Positions 8,570-17,851 of a DNA stretch of 64,000 bases are shown one piece after another. The position numbers were made by a program, and so were the translations under genes. The DNA is taken from assembly GCA_013306675.1 (NCBI GenBank), contig JABLUY010000140.1:34576-98575 (forward strand). Direction: 5' to 3'. Each line of letters starts with the position of its first letter. Position 1 is the stretch's first letter. The DNA comes from Thraustochytrium sp. TN22 (lineage: Eukaryota; Sar; Bigyra; Thraustochytrida; Thraustochytriidae). The notes below the pieces were generated by a model, which saw nothing but the letters and a program-made list of their open reading frames with translations, was not told the DNA's origin and did not search any database.

Positions 8570-11187
8570 ATGGCCTCATCGTTGGGGCGGAGGACGCATC
8601 ACTCGGGCAGCGTGGACAAGCGCGCAGGGGTGGCAACGTCGTCGCTCGAGGAGGTGGACCTGCCGTTCAACGACCCGGTCTCGCCCAAGATGCTGAGCAA
8701 GGGCCGCACGCGGTTGCGGCTGAGCGCCGGCCGCGGCGTGGGGCTGTGCTTGATGGCCGGCGTGCTCATGTGCTGGGCGCTGTCCACGATGAAGTTTGAG
8801 GAGCGCATCAACGTGTCCGGCACCGTCGTCACGCGCTGGACGTCCGTGGCGTGGGCCACGCTCGACATGACGGACGACGAGGCGCCTGGCGCGCCGCCCA
8901 AGGCGGCCGACGCGCTCGCGACAGGGCCGTGGTCCGGGCCGCCGCAGGTGCCACCAAGGTTGCCGCCGGGGCCGCCCCTCGAGGACCACGGCGACCTGGC
9001 GGCGGGCCGCATCTTGCCGCCGCCCGTGACAATACGCGGCAGCGCGGCCGCCACGCGCGCGCCGCCGCGCAATGCGTCGCGGGCGAACAGCGCTGCGGCC
9101 GCGGCCTCGGCCTTGGACTCGGACTCGCAGGGCAAGCCTGAATTCAGGCACCTTGGACCGCCGCCCTCGAGGTACGAGGCCGGCGGCAAGTACCCGGCGT
9201 ACGACACGCTGTCGGAGACGGCGGAGCTGACGTCGCCGCGCGAGGCGTGGGCGCTGTCGTCGCGGGGCGGGGGCGGGTGGAACTCGTCGTCGTCCAGGCT
9301 GGACTTCACGACCATCAATGCGCAGCTGCTGGACTTCAAGCTGTCTACCACATACTCAAGCAAGAACTGGACCGCGGAGGAGCTTGAGGAGGTCGGCATT
9401 GGCAGGTACCTGCTGTTTTACTCGGTGGAGTCCCTGGAGCTGCCCGTGTACAGCGAAAAGGTGGACGGCGTGGAGCTGGGCATCGGCGCGACGCGGCACC
9501 CGAGCTTCCGCCGCTTCGTGCACCGCGGCGACAAGGTGCTCGGCCTCGAGGTGGAGCGCGTGACGCGCAAGACGCAGTCCAGCTGGCTGCGCGTTGGCAA
9601 GGAGGAGTACATCCCTGTGACCTCGCACGTGGTCGGCAAGCAGGGCAACATCGTGCACATGCGCGCAGACATGAAGATGAACACGACGCGCCTCTTCAAC
9701 GTGCGCGCCTTCGACGTCATCCACCGCGACTGCGCCTGGGTGCGCGACCTCCCGGCGCGCCAGAGCTGCTTCCGTATGATGCATCTCATCGCCGAGGTGC
9801 GCCGCCTCATGCGCGACCAGGGCCTGCTGCGGCTGCAGCACGTCTCGGGCGAGCCGGTGGACGCCGCCACGGCTGCGCTGCCCTTCAATGCCAAGATGGC
9901 GCTCATCATGCCGCTCAAGTCCGAGCGCGAGGCGTGCGAGCACATTGACATCTGGGCCGCCTGCACGCAGCGCCCCATGTGCACCTGGGTCTACGACGCG
10001 CCCAGCGAGAAGACCATATGCAGGCTCGACGACGACCTCCAGTACCCGGTCCCTGAGCAGGCGCCGCCCGAATATGACCCGGACTTTGACTTCGTGGACG
10101 ACCCCAACTCCCCGGAGCGCTTCTTCGTGTACCAGCCCTCGGGCGGCATCAACAACCAGCGCATCCAGCTCGAGACCGCCCTCGTCATCTGCAAGCTTCT
10201 CAAGCGCACCTGTGTGCTGCCGCCCATCGCGCAGCACACCAACTTCTACTTCCGCTACAACATGCACCACCCGCGCCGCATGGTGAGCATGCAGCGCATC
10301 TTCAACCTGCGCCGCCTCTCCGAGGTCGTCAGCGTGCGCACCATTCCGGAGGACAAGTCACTCCTGACCTGGATCGACTCGATCGGTGGCACGCCGTACA
10401 TCACCTCCGGTACCGGCCTCACGGCCGACACCTCGGCCACGGGCTGGCGCGTCGTCATGCGCGACGCGCGACGCCTCAATGCGGCGAACATTTGGCGCGA
10501 CGCTGACATCCGCAAGTGGTTCAAGGCCGACACCTCGCGCTTCCTCTTCTTCGCCAACTTCTCTATGTGGCGCACGGTCGACCTCATGATGCTCAGCCCG
10601 CAGTACATCGAGGTCAAGAACCACCTCACCTTCACCGACACGCTCAAGGAGCAGGCGCTTTACTTCGCCGACTCCCTCGGCGGTCAGTACAACGCCATTC
10701 ACCTGCGTCGCGGCGACAAGCGCCACGAGGCCTCCTTCGACGACATCGCGCGCGACCCCAACTACTTCGGCACGCGCTTCCTGCAGCTCCAGCCCATTAC
10801 GCGCAAACTCTACATTGCTTCCGACGAGCGCAATCTCACATACTTTGAGCCGCTCAAGGAGATGGGCTACGAGATTTTCACGTGGCGCGACTTTGACCGT
10901 CACCGCCTCGACAGCTTCCTCGTGCGCTTTCCGCCCACCATGTACTTTGACATCCTCGGCATCCTCGAGCAGCTTGTCTGCTCCTACGCGTATCGCTTTC
11001 TCGGCAGCCCTTTTCCACCTTTACGCTCTACATTCTGCGCATGCGCAGGCAGTTCCCCATGCTCTCCCAGACCTTGGAGGACGACCCGCCGCGCCTCCCG
11101 GCCATTTATGACGGCCAGGACCTCGCCGCCGTGTACAACTCCAACTGCAACCCGTATGACCCGCAGCATCATGTTCGTCCGTGCTGA
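8570..11187 (+). CDS. O-fucosyltransferase-like type II membrane glycosyltransferase, frame shifted near its 3' end
   Basis: About 872 residues if read with a -1 shift. The open frame begins at a GTG (8510); the first ATG (8570) gives MASSLGRRTH. Residues 56-74 are a membrane anchor, giving a Golgi type II layout with a Pro/Ala stalk. The catalytic part has SGGINNQR (524-531) and HLRRGDK (711-717), the GDP-fucose-binding signatures of the O-fucosyltransferase superfamily, so it probably transfers fucose or a related sugar to secreted proteins. In frame the conserved segment breaks after YRFLGS (about 11008), and the zero frame runs on as junk to 11392. The -1 frame resumes with FSTFTLYILRMRRQ, matching the family's Ser/Thr-Phe-x-x-x-hydrophobic-Arg end, and stops at 11187. 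The shift sits at CCCTTTT (11008-11014). The causes could be an indel error, a recent mutation, or programmed frameshifting. Confidence 0.8.
11008..11014 (+). other. CCCTTTT heptamer at the frame change
   Basis: In the zero frame this reads C CCT TTT, the canonical X XXY YYZ form of a -1 slippery site. A perfect 14-base palindrome (ctgcgcatgcgcag) lies at 11035-11048, about 20 bases downstream. The -1 frame opened here gives the expected glycosyltransferase C-terminus. Confidence 0.45.
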
Positions 11188-11843
11188 TGACGCCCAACAC
11201 CTTGGTGTGCGCGGGGATGCGAATGCAATGCAAAGACGAATGAATGAATCCGAATGGATGCGAGAAAGCTGCTCGCCGTCAGTCCAAGTCAAATCTGAGC
11301 CCTGCGCGTGCCGACTTTTTCATCGGCCAGTGCGAGCTGATGTGATGTGTTCTCTCTTCTCATTTTTGACGTGCGTGACGCAAATGACGTGACGCAAGTG
11401 ACATGACGTGCCGTGACGTGATGTGACCTGACAGATTCTGGAGTGAAGTATGAATTCCGATGTGGCAAGCTACCTTGAGAGAGAAGATGCAGACCGAGCG
11501 ATCAGGAGCACGCATTGCTGGTGGGTATGGAAAAAGGGGTGCCATGCCTTCCGGCATGTTGTTATCGGGCGACCTCGGCAGCTTGCCGCTCTCGACCTCT
11601 CTTACTACTCCCTCTTTCCCGCCCACAACGCCGGCTGGCTTCATCTTCAACTCGACGCTTGGCGTCGTAAGCGAAAGGGGGAGGAGAGACCTGGCTGTGA
11701 AATAAGAGATACAATGACAGGTTGGGCTCGCGTTGAGCGTTTCAAGCTGTGGTAGCTTGACACGTCACAGGACAGCCATGAGAAAGAGAGACAGACGCGA
11801 TGGCTCGCGGCCAAGTTCCAGTCCGTCTCGCGATGATATCGCG
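11188..11843. other. convergent gap
   Basis: It lies between the glycosyltransferase (+) and choline kinase (-) 3' ends. Repeated tgacgtg/tgacgc words cluster at about 11366-11432. No gene is seen; the zero-frame extension of the glycosyltransferase to 11392 is read-through after the frame change. Confidence 0.5.
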
Positions 11844-13040
11844 TCACTGCTCCTGGGCCGTACGGTGCTTTTCCCGCTCATGGGCAGCACGCAGGACGCG
11901 GTACTGGTCATAACGAGCCGTGGCGTACTCGAGGTAGCCAAAGTCAATGGAGGAGTTGCCTGCTTGGGCAATGCCCCAGAGCGCCCACTGCAGATGAGAT
12001 GCGAGCGTGCCGAGACAAGCAAACTCGCAGAGACGGTCGATGACGGCGGCCTGCGAATCTGGTACCTTGGCGCCCTCGGCGAAGAGGCGGTGCGTGTCCT
12101 TGGTGTGCTCGAGGTAATGCCGGAAGAAGCGCTCCTGCTGCGCACGGGTCGGGTACATGTCAACGTCGAGATTAAAGCCGGGAAAGCGCGTGCTGAAGTT
12201 GTTGACGGACATCTCACAAAAGGTGTTGCCAAAGTCGAAGCCGCAGTAGTCCATGCCGCTGTACTCAAAGTCGATAAGGTAGGCGCGCTTGAGGCGGCCC
12301 TGGCGGTGGCGACGCACCATGACGTTGCCGGACTGGAGGTCGCGATGGCAGAGCACAGAGCCCATGCCGGAGCGCTTCATCTCGGCTTCGAGCCAGTCAA
12401 TCTCGTCCGCCATCACGTCTACGCGCAGGGCGGCCAGCTTGAGCGCCTTGAAGGGCTCGCGGTCCTTGTCGAATGTCGTCTGCGTGGCGGAAGTGAAGAG
12501 CTGGCGCATGATGCGCGGCGTCATCGGGCCCGTCTGTGCGTCGAGCGCGGCGTCTGCCGGCAGCAACGTCGAGTGCATGACGGCCATCAGGCGAGCCACC
12601 TCCTTCATGACGTCCGGGTCGTGGAGCTCGCGGTTCGAGAGCGACTTGGCGTTCGTGATGAACTCCTCCGCGCGGCCGCCAGGGAAGACCCCGTAGATGC
12701 GCGGCGCGATGCCAGTGTTCGACAGAACCGCGCACACCCCCTGCTCCGCCGCACGGTCGATGAACTCGTCCGTGCCGCTGCCGAAGAGCCGCACGAGCGC
12801 CAGCCGCGCAGGCCGCTCGCTCTCCTCGTCGCTGCTGCTGCTGCTGCTGCTACTGTTGCCAGCGTCTTCGTCGCCCGCCGGTCCGCCCGCCTCCTCGGTC
12901 ACGCGCACGAGCTTGAGCTCGTTGGTGAGCCCGCCCGTGACGTTCGCGCACTCGAAGCGCTCCGCGGCCAGCGCCGCCCAGCCGGGCACTGCGGTGCGCG
13001 CGCCTGCGATGGCCGCCTCCTCGACCATGTCGGCGGCCAT
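11844..13040 (-). CDS. choline/ethanolamine kinase
   Basis: A 398-residue protein. The open frame begins at a GTG (13121); the first ATG is at 13040 (MAADMVEEA) and a second is at 13028. It shows the choline/ethanolamine kinase signatures. The Brenner phosphotransferase motif HRDLQSGNVM is at about 230, with the catalytic Asp. The family motif LIDFEYSGMDYCGFDFGNTF is at about 253-272, with the Mg-binding Asp. TGGLTNELKLV in the N-lobe resembles the family's ATP-loop G-x-TN motif. It phosphorylates choline or ethanolamine with ATP, the first step of the CDP-choline/CDP-ethanolamine (Kennedy) pathway, normally in the cytosol. A run of eight Ser followed by acidic residues interrupts the N-lobe loop and is encoded by CTG repeats on plus (12834-12850). 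Sequence does not settle which substrate is preferred. Confidence 0.92.
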   Translation of the reverse strand: MAADMVEEAAIAGARTAVPGWAALAAERFECANVTGGLTNELKLVRVTEEAGGPAGDEDAGNSSSSSSSSDEESERPARLALVRLFGSGTDEFIDRAAEQGVCAVLSNTGIAPRIYGVFPGGRAEEFITNAKSLSNRELHDPDVMKEVARLMAVMHSTLLPADAALDAQTGPMTPRIMRQLFTSATQTTFDKDREPFKALKLAALRVDVMADEIDWLEAEMKRSGMGSVLCHRDLQSGNVMVRRHRQGRLKRAYLIDFEYSGMDYCGFDFGNTFCEMSVNNFSTRFPGFNLDVDMYPTRAQQERFFRHYLEHTKDTHRLFAEGAKVPDSQAAVIDRLCEFACLGTLASHLQWALWGIAQAGNSSIDFGYLEYATARYDQYRVLRAAHEREKHRTAQEQ

Positions 13041-13886
13041 GGCCGCCCCGCCGCTGCCTGCGCGCCGGGCGCCGCCGCGCGCCGCCGCGCGGGCCCGCGC
13101 CGCGTGGCGCGCCTGCAGCACGAGCGCGCTCCACAGTCTTCCGCGCCGCCGCCCGCCGCCAGCGGCCGCTGGCGCGCCCCGGGGGCGCGCGGGGCCGGGG
13201 AGGGGCGGCCTCCTGGCGGGCCCTCGCCTCGCGCCGCGCCCGCGAGCGCCTCCGCGGCCGCGCGCGAAGCAGCTCTGCCGCGCAAGGCCCTTGCGCCTCG
13301 CGCCTCCGCCTCACGCGCGCCGCGGCGCCGCGTTCGTTCTTCCTCCCTCAGAACGTTCCGTTCCCGGCGTGGAGCGCGCCGCGAACGAAGAACGAACGGC
13401 CAGGAACGTTCCCGTTCGTTCCGGCGCGAAGCAGAACAGAACAGAACGGAACGGAACGGGGCGCTACTGCTCTGGTCTGCTCTCAGAGCGCTGGTCTGCG
13501 AGTCCGCTGCGCGCGAGGCCGCGCCGGCGCGCGCGGAGGCGGCCGGCGAGCGCGGCCGCGCGGCCCCGCGGCGCGGGCATGGTCGGCAGGAGCCCCGGGC
13601 GCCGGCGCGCGCTCGTGCGGGCCCCGGTCCGGCTCGGGTCGGCCCAGGCGGAGCGCGGTCCCGCCATGGGCGCCGGGGTCGGGCTGACGCACGGCGGGTC
13701 CTACCCCTGGCGAGGCGAGCGGCGGCGGCGGGGCGGCAGAACGGAATCCGAGGCACGGCGAGCGCGCTTGCTCAGCTCGGCGGAGAGGTCGGGCCTGCTC
13801 GCGGCGCGGTCGGGGTCGACGTCGTCGTCGTCGTCGGTGCGGTCTTCGGGTGCGCCGGGGCGTAGCGCGTCGGAAAGCAGGCGAGG
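13041..13886. promoter_or_regulatory. shared upstream region of choline kinase and SDR, with GAACG/CGTTC cluster
   Basis: A head-to-head spacer of 846 bases. At 13331-13460 the words GAACG and CGTTC are repeated many times, including two perfect gaacgttc palindromes (13351-13358, 13404-13411) and an 11-base inverted repeat (13331-13341 with 13388-13398). GAA-2-TTC spacing resembles heat-shock elements, but this is inference. No gene is seen within it. Confidence 0.4.
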
Positions 13887-14858
13887 ATGGAGCGCGTGAG
13901 CAAGCTGGCGGCGCAGCTGACGGCGCCCGCGGCCGCCCGCGCCGGCGTGGCGGCCTGCGAGACGAGCGCGGACGTGTTTGAGGACAAGAGCCGCGATGCG
14001 GTCAAGCTGGACGCCGCGAGCCTGTTCTCGATGCGCGGCAAGGTGGCGCTCGTGACGGGCGGCAGCAAGGGCATCGGGCGCATGATCTCGAGCGGCTTCG
14101 TGGCGAACGGCGCCAAGGTGTACGTGTGCTCGCGCAAGGGCAAGCTGTGCGACGAGGTGGCCAAGGAGCTGAACGAGGAGGCGAAGCAGGCCGGCAACGG
14201 CGGTTCGGCCGTCTCGCTGCCGGGCGACCTGTCCACGCTCGAGGGCGTGGAGAGCGTGGCCAAGCGCCTCGCCGAGCTCGAGCCCAAGCTGCACGTGCTC
14301 ATCAACAACGCCGGCGCCACCTGGGGCGCGCCCTTCGAGGAGTACCCGGACGCCGCCTGGCAGAAGGTCATGGACCTCAACGTGCGCCACCTCTTCAACC
14401 TCACGCAGAAGCTCGCGCCGCTCCTGGGCGCCGCCGCCGTCCACGGCGACCCGGCGCGCGTCGTCAACATCGCCAGCGTCGACGGCATCCGCGCCACTCA
14501 GACCTCGGGCCCCACCGCCGCCTTTGCCTACACCACCTCCAAGGGCGCTGTCGTGCACCTCACCAAGGCGCTCTCGCGCGCCCTCGTGCCGTACCAGACC
14601 ACCGTGAACTGCGTCTGCCCGGGCGTCTTCCCGAGCCAGATGACCAAGTTTATGCTCTCCAGCGAGGCCGGCAGTGACGCCTCCGCCAAGGGCAACCCGC
14701 TGCGCCGCGTCGGCCGCACCTCCGACATGGCTGGCACCATGCTCTACCTCTGCAGCCCGGCTGGCGCCTACACGAACGGCGCCATCCTCGCCGTGGATGG
14801 CGGCGGCCACCTCTTTGGCGACCTTGGGTTCACGCTTGACTACGAGAAGAAGAAGTGA
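13887..14858 (+). CDS. short-chain dehydrogenase/reductase (classical SDR)
   Basis: A 323-residue NAD(P)-dependent oxidoreductase of the classical SDR type. The cofactor motif TGGSKGIG is at 57-64, the structural motif NNAG is at about 140, and the catalytic YTTSK has Tyr215 and Lys219. A Ser in VNIASVDGIR gives the third catalytic residue, and CPGVFPSQM follows. Arg/Lys just after the first beta strand (VCSRKGK) hints at NADPH preference. The sequence layout resembles RhlG-like or plant/fungal 3-oxoacyl-ACP-reductase-like SDRs, but the substrate cannot be fixed. About 45 residues precede the fold and may be a leader. The start is the first ATG of the frame. Confidence 0.9.
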   Translation: MERVSKLAAQLTAPAAARAGVAACETSADVFEDKSRDAVKLDAASLFSMRGKVALVTGGSKGIGRMISSGFVANGAKVYVCSRKGKLCDEVAKELNEEAKQAGNGGSAVSLPGDLSTLEGVESVAKRLAELEPKLHVLINNAGATWGAPFEEYPDAAWQKVMDLNVRHLFNLTQKLAPLLGAAAVHGDPARVVNIASVDGIRATQTSGPTAAFAYTTSKGAVVHLTKALSRALVPYQTTVNCVCPGVFPSQMTKFMLSSEAGSDASAKGNPLRRVGRTSDMAGTMLYLCSPAGAYTNGAILAVDGGGHLFGDLGFTLDYEKKK

Positions 14859-15024
14859 ACGGGCGCCTGAGGCAAGCACGGGCGTGCGGGAGCGAAATAG
14901 GAGGATGTGCTTAGATTTGGCCTCACGCCTTTCAATTGGGCCTTTGCGCCTCACACCGATTTTATGAAATAATTCACACGCACACATGTTCGCTCGCTTC
15001 TGCCTTGGTCCTCACGTCGTCTTT

Positions 15025-15852
15025 TCAATCGTACTTGACAGGAGGGTCAATCCGGAAGGCTAGGAACCGCCGCAGCTTGGCCTGCAAGACCTGGCAACAC
15101 GAAGGTTCTCGGCCTTGCGCCCAATCTAGATGCTGCTCTTTTGCCCCCGCGGCCTCCGCGCGCCGGCTGCCCGCCAGCATGCGCCGCGCCAAGTCGCTCT
15201 GGGCCGCGTGCACCGCCTTGGCGGCCTTGACAGCCTCCGCCAAGAGACGACGTTCGGCCGCGGCGCACCCCGGCTCGAGCGTCTCGGCCTGGGCGAGGTC
15301 CGCGCGGGCGGCGCGCAGGTCGCCCAGCTCCGTGCGGGCCCTACCGCGCCGCAAGAGCGCCTTGAGGCAGGTCTCGTCCACCTTCAAGGCCTGATCGCAG
15401 AACTGCACGACGCGTGGCCAGTCCTGCGTACGCGAGTAGCACGTGGCGAGGTTCGTCAGCACCGGCAGCTGCAGGCTTTCCCTGGCGCGCGCCGCCTGCT
15501 CGGGGGTCTCGCCAAAGTCGAGTCCAATTGTGGCGTCCAGATACCGCTGAATGGCGCGCTCCGTGTCGCCCGCCGCGAAGGCCGCATTTCCCTCCTCCTT
15601 GCGCTGGAGCGCCCACTCCAGCTTCTCGTCAGCGTTGAGCGGCTGCAGGAGGCGTGCCAGCTGGCCGGCGCGCATCTGAAAGTCCGCCTGCGAGAGCGCC
15701 TGGCGTCCGTCGCGGTCGTACTCATCGTCGTCCAGGACCTGGCCCGTGGCGCGGTCGCATCGCTTGATCTGCACGCTGCCACCGCCCGCCGCCGCCAGGT
15801 TCGCGTTCAGGCACTCCACCACTTCCGTGGCCGACAGCAGCCCCTCCGGCAT
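15025..15852 (-). CDS. TPR-repeat protein
   Basis: A 275-residue protein. The open frame begins at a TTG (15933); the first ATG gives MPEGLLSATEVV at 15852. Three consecutive tetratricopeptide repeats can be read in the middle: one around EEGNAAFAAGDTERAIQRYL, one around LTNLATCYSRTQDWPRVVQF, and one around LLRRGRARTELGDLRAARAD. EGNxxF...Y at the first repeat is the pattern seen in TTC9/FKBP/CHIP-type TPR co-chaperones, but I see no peptidyl-prolyl isomerase or U-box domain. The function is therefore limited to protein-protein interaction, perhaps with Hsp70/Hsp90. It lies tail to tail with the upstream SDR (166 bases between stops). Confidence 0.8.
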   Translation of the reverse strand: MPEGLLSATEVVECLNANLAAAGGGSVQIKRCDRATGQVLDDDEYDRDGRQALSQADFQMRAGQLARLLQPLNADEKLEWALQRKEEGNAAFAAGDTERAIQRYLDATIGLDFGETPEQAARARESLQLPVLTNLATCYSRTQDWPRVVQFCDQALKVDETCLKALLRRGRARTELGDLRAARADLAQAETLEPGCAAAERRLLAEAVKAAKAVHAAQSDLARRMLAGSRRAEAAGAKEQHLDWAQGREPSCCQVLQAKLRRFLAFRIDPPVKYD

Positions 15853-16273
15853 GCTTCTTGCGCGCCGCTCTGGCGCCGCGCCTCGCTCCGCATGCGCCTT
15901 TGCGGGCGCCTCCAAGCGTCTTTGATTCACCAATCACCGCGGCGTCGCCGCCGCCGCCGCCGCGTCCCAGTCCGTGAGGCCGTTACGGTCTCAACTCTCG
16001 CTTCACGCCGGCGGGCAGCCATGGCCAGACTTGGAAAGAAAGGCGCCTGAGCTCACGTTCACCGCGCCAGGGGCCAGAGCCCGTCAGAGCTGCAGAGGGA
16101 GAGCGAGTAGGTGCGAGCCTCTCCAAGCTTTCCTGGTCGCTCAGCTTGCGTCTTGAAGCTCGGCTCAAGACCTTGCAGGCAGGAAAACATCAAGTCACGG
16201 TGGCTTTTTTTCCCTCGACATGCACATGAGGCCGCGCAAACCGGGCGTTAGGCTAGACCTGGGTGGCTCAAGG
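15853..16273. other. gap, no gene seen
   Basis: Between the TPR start and the 3' end of the next minus-strand gene. It presumably holds the TPR promoter and the neighbour's 3' tail. No motif-bearing frame is seen. Confidence 0.5.
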
Positions 16274-17209
16274 TCACTCCTTGGCGGACTCAATGACGGA
16301 AAAGAGACGGTCTGCGTGCTCACGGTTGTGGTTGCTGACGGGGCTGCGGAGCAGAGGCGACTTTACGCCGAGCTTGTGCGTGAGGCACTCGAGCACGGCT
16401 TTGCCATAGACGGTGGTGAGCTTGAGATGGTCGGGGAGGAAGACGAGCTCGGTGCCGTACTCAATGGCATCGATCGTGCCCTGAACGACATCGTCGATGC
16501 TGAGCATGGGGCTGAGCGGGTGCTTGAAGCCGCTGAAGAGGGCCGTATCAATGTGCGTGGGGCAGATGCAGGAGACCTGGACCTTGGAGCCGCGCTCGTA
16601 GAGCTCCACGCTGAGCCCCTCGGCGAAGCCCTTGGCGCCGAACTTGGATGCCGCGTAGTCGACCATGCGGGCTGCGGTCGCGTAGGCAGCGATGGAGGTG
16701 ACGGCGACGATGTGGCCGCTGTCGCGCTCGAGCATGCGCGGAAGGAACGCGTGCACCGTGTACATGTGCGCAAGCATGTTGATGCGCACGGTGAGCTCGC
16801 TACGGTCGAGGTTCGCATCGCTGAAGTAGACGTTGCCGGCGTAGATGCCGGCGTTGTTGATGAGCACGTCGAGGTCGCCCTGCACGCGACGCGCCGCCGC
16901 AAGCACGGCGTCGCGGTCCGCGAGGTTGACGCGATCAACCTGAACCTCGGCGTCGGGCGCGGCGGCGAGCACGAGCGCGCGCGTCTCCTCGAGCGCCTCT
17001 TGCTGCACGTCCCAGAGCACGAGGCGCGCGCCGCGCTTGGCGAGGTCCAGCGCGAGCCCGCGGCCCACGCCGCTGGCGGCGCCCGTCACCAGCACGAGCT
17101 TGCCGTCCACGGTCTTTTGCTTGCGTGCCAGGGCGCCGAGCGCCACCTTGGCCAGCACGGCGGCGGCGGCCACGCGCGCCGCGTTGCGCCACGTGAGGTA
17201 GCCCGACAT
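16274..17209 (-). CDS. membrane-anchored SDR, RDH10/HSD17B11-like
   Basis: A 311-residue protein starting at MSGYLTWRN. A long in-frame extension upstream (to 18526) is Ala/Arg/Ser low complexity and overlaps the FCP1 gene on the other strand, so I reject it. Residues 8-28 are a hydrophobic N-terminal anchor. Then TGAASGVG (42-49) binds the cofactor, NNAGIYAG follows, and YAASK (Tyr185, Lys189) is catalytic. Asp after the second strand (VLWDVQ) favours NAD(H) over NADP(H). The N-anchor and IDDVVQGTIDAI tail fit the SDR16C/17-beta-hydroxysteroid dehydrogenase 11 group, enzymes of the ER or lipid droplets acting on retinoids, steroids or other lipids. The substrate here is unknown. Confidence 0.88.
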   Translation of the reverse strand: MSGYLTWRNAARVAAAAVLAKVALGALARKQKTVDGKLVLVTGAASGVGRGLALDLAKRGARLVLWDVQQEALEETRALVLAAAPDAEVQVDRVNLADRDAVLAAARRVQGDLDVLINNAGIYAGNVYFSDANLDRSELTVRINMLAHMYTVHAFLPRMLERDSGHIVAVTSIAAYATAARMVDYAASKFGAKGFAEGLSVELYERGSKVQVSCICPTHIDTALFSGFKHPLSPMLSIDDVVQGTIDAIEYGTELVFLPDHLKLTTVYGKAVLECLTHKLGVKSPLLRSPVSNHNREHADRLFSVIESAKE

Positions 17210-17736
17210 GGCCGCGGCGTGGCTCTGCGCAACGGAGCGCGCGAGCGAGCGAGCGAGCGAGCGAGCGAGGCAGCAAGCGAGCGAGGCAGCAAGCGAGCGA
17301 GCGAGCAAGCGAGCGACGCGGGCCCTGCTCGCAGCTTGCGCGTGCGCTTGCGTTCTGCTCCTGCGCGCGACGGGCGGCGGGCGGCGGGCGGACATGGCCG
17401 CCGCGTCGCATGCCGCAAACAGCGTCGGTGCAGTCCTCACCTCGCTCATGAGCAGAGCCCGGCCATCTCTCCTGGCGCTGCGGCTGCGCCGATGAAGCGG
17501 CGCTCGGGGCGGCGCGCGCCTCGCGAGGCGGAGTGAGGGACCTGCGCAGTGCGCGCGCCTCCGACTCGGCGGCGCGCGCGGCCGCGGCCGCGCGAGCTTG
17601 GGCTTGCTCGTTCGAAAATTCAAACTGTTCAAGCAGGACGTCACTGGCAACTTGAACTTGAACTCGAAGGCAAAACCAAAAAGCAAGAGCAGGCTCGCGG
17701 CGCTCGCGGCGCTCGTGGCGCCCGTGGCGCTCGCGG

Positions 17737-17776
<40 letters not shown>

Positions 17777-17851
17777 GCCGCCGCGCGGGCCGACAGGCTC
17801 GCTCCCCGGCCGGTGGCAAAGGCCGCGAAGAAGGCGAGGAAAGGCGAGGAA
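17210..17851. promoter_or_regulatory. spacer between SDR (-) and FCP1 (+) with GAGC repeats
   Basis: A head-to-head spacer of 642 bases. A (GAGC)n-like run, partly broken by aagc and ggca units, lies at about 17236-17316. Further on, gcg/gct-rich repeats (about 17698-17780) create the Gly-Ala-Arg run of a non-ATG extension of FCP1. It is likely a bidirectional promoter; no gene is seen. Confidence 0.5.

Noticed and set aside
11733-13865. 710-codon plus-strand frame over choline kinase
   Set aside because: Antisense shadow of a gene with clear kinase motifs on minus.
17236-17316. GAGC repeats considered as a CRISPR-like or mobile-element array
   Set aside because: Units are 4-base simple repeats without spacers; ordinary microsatellite.
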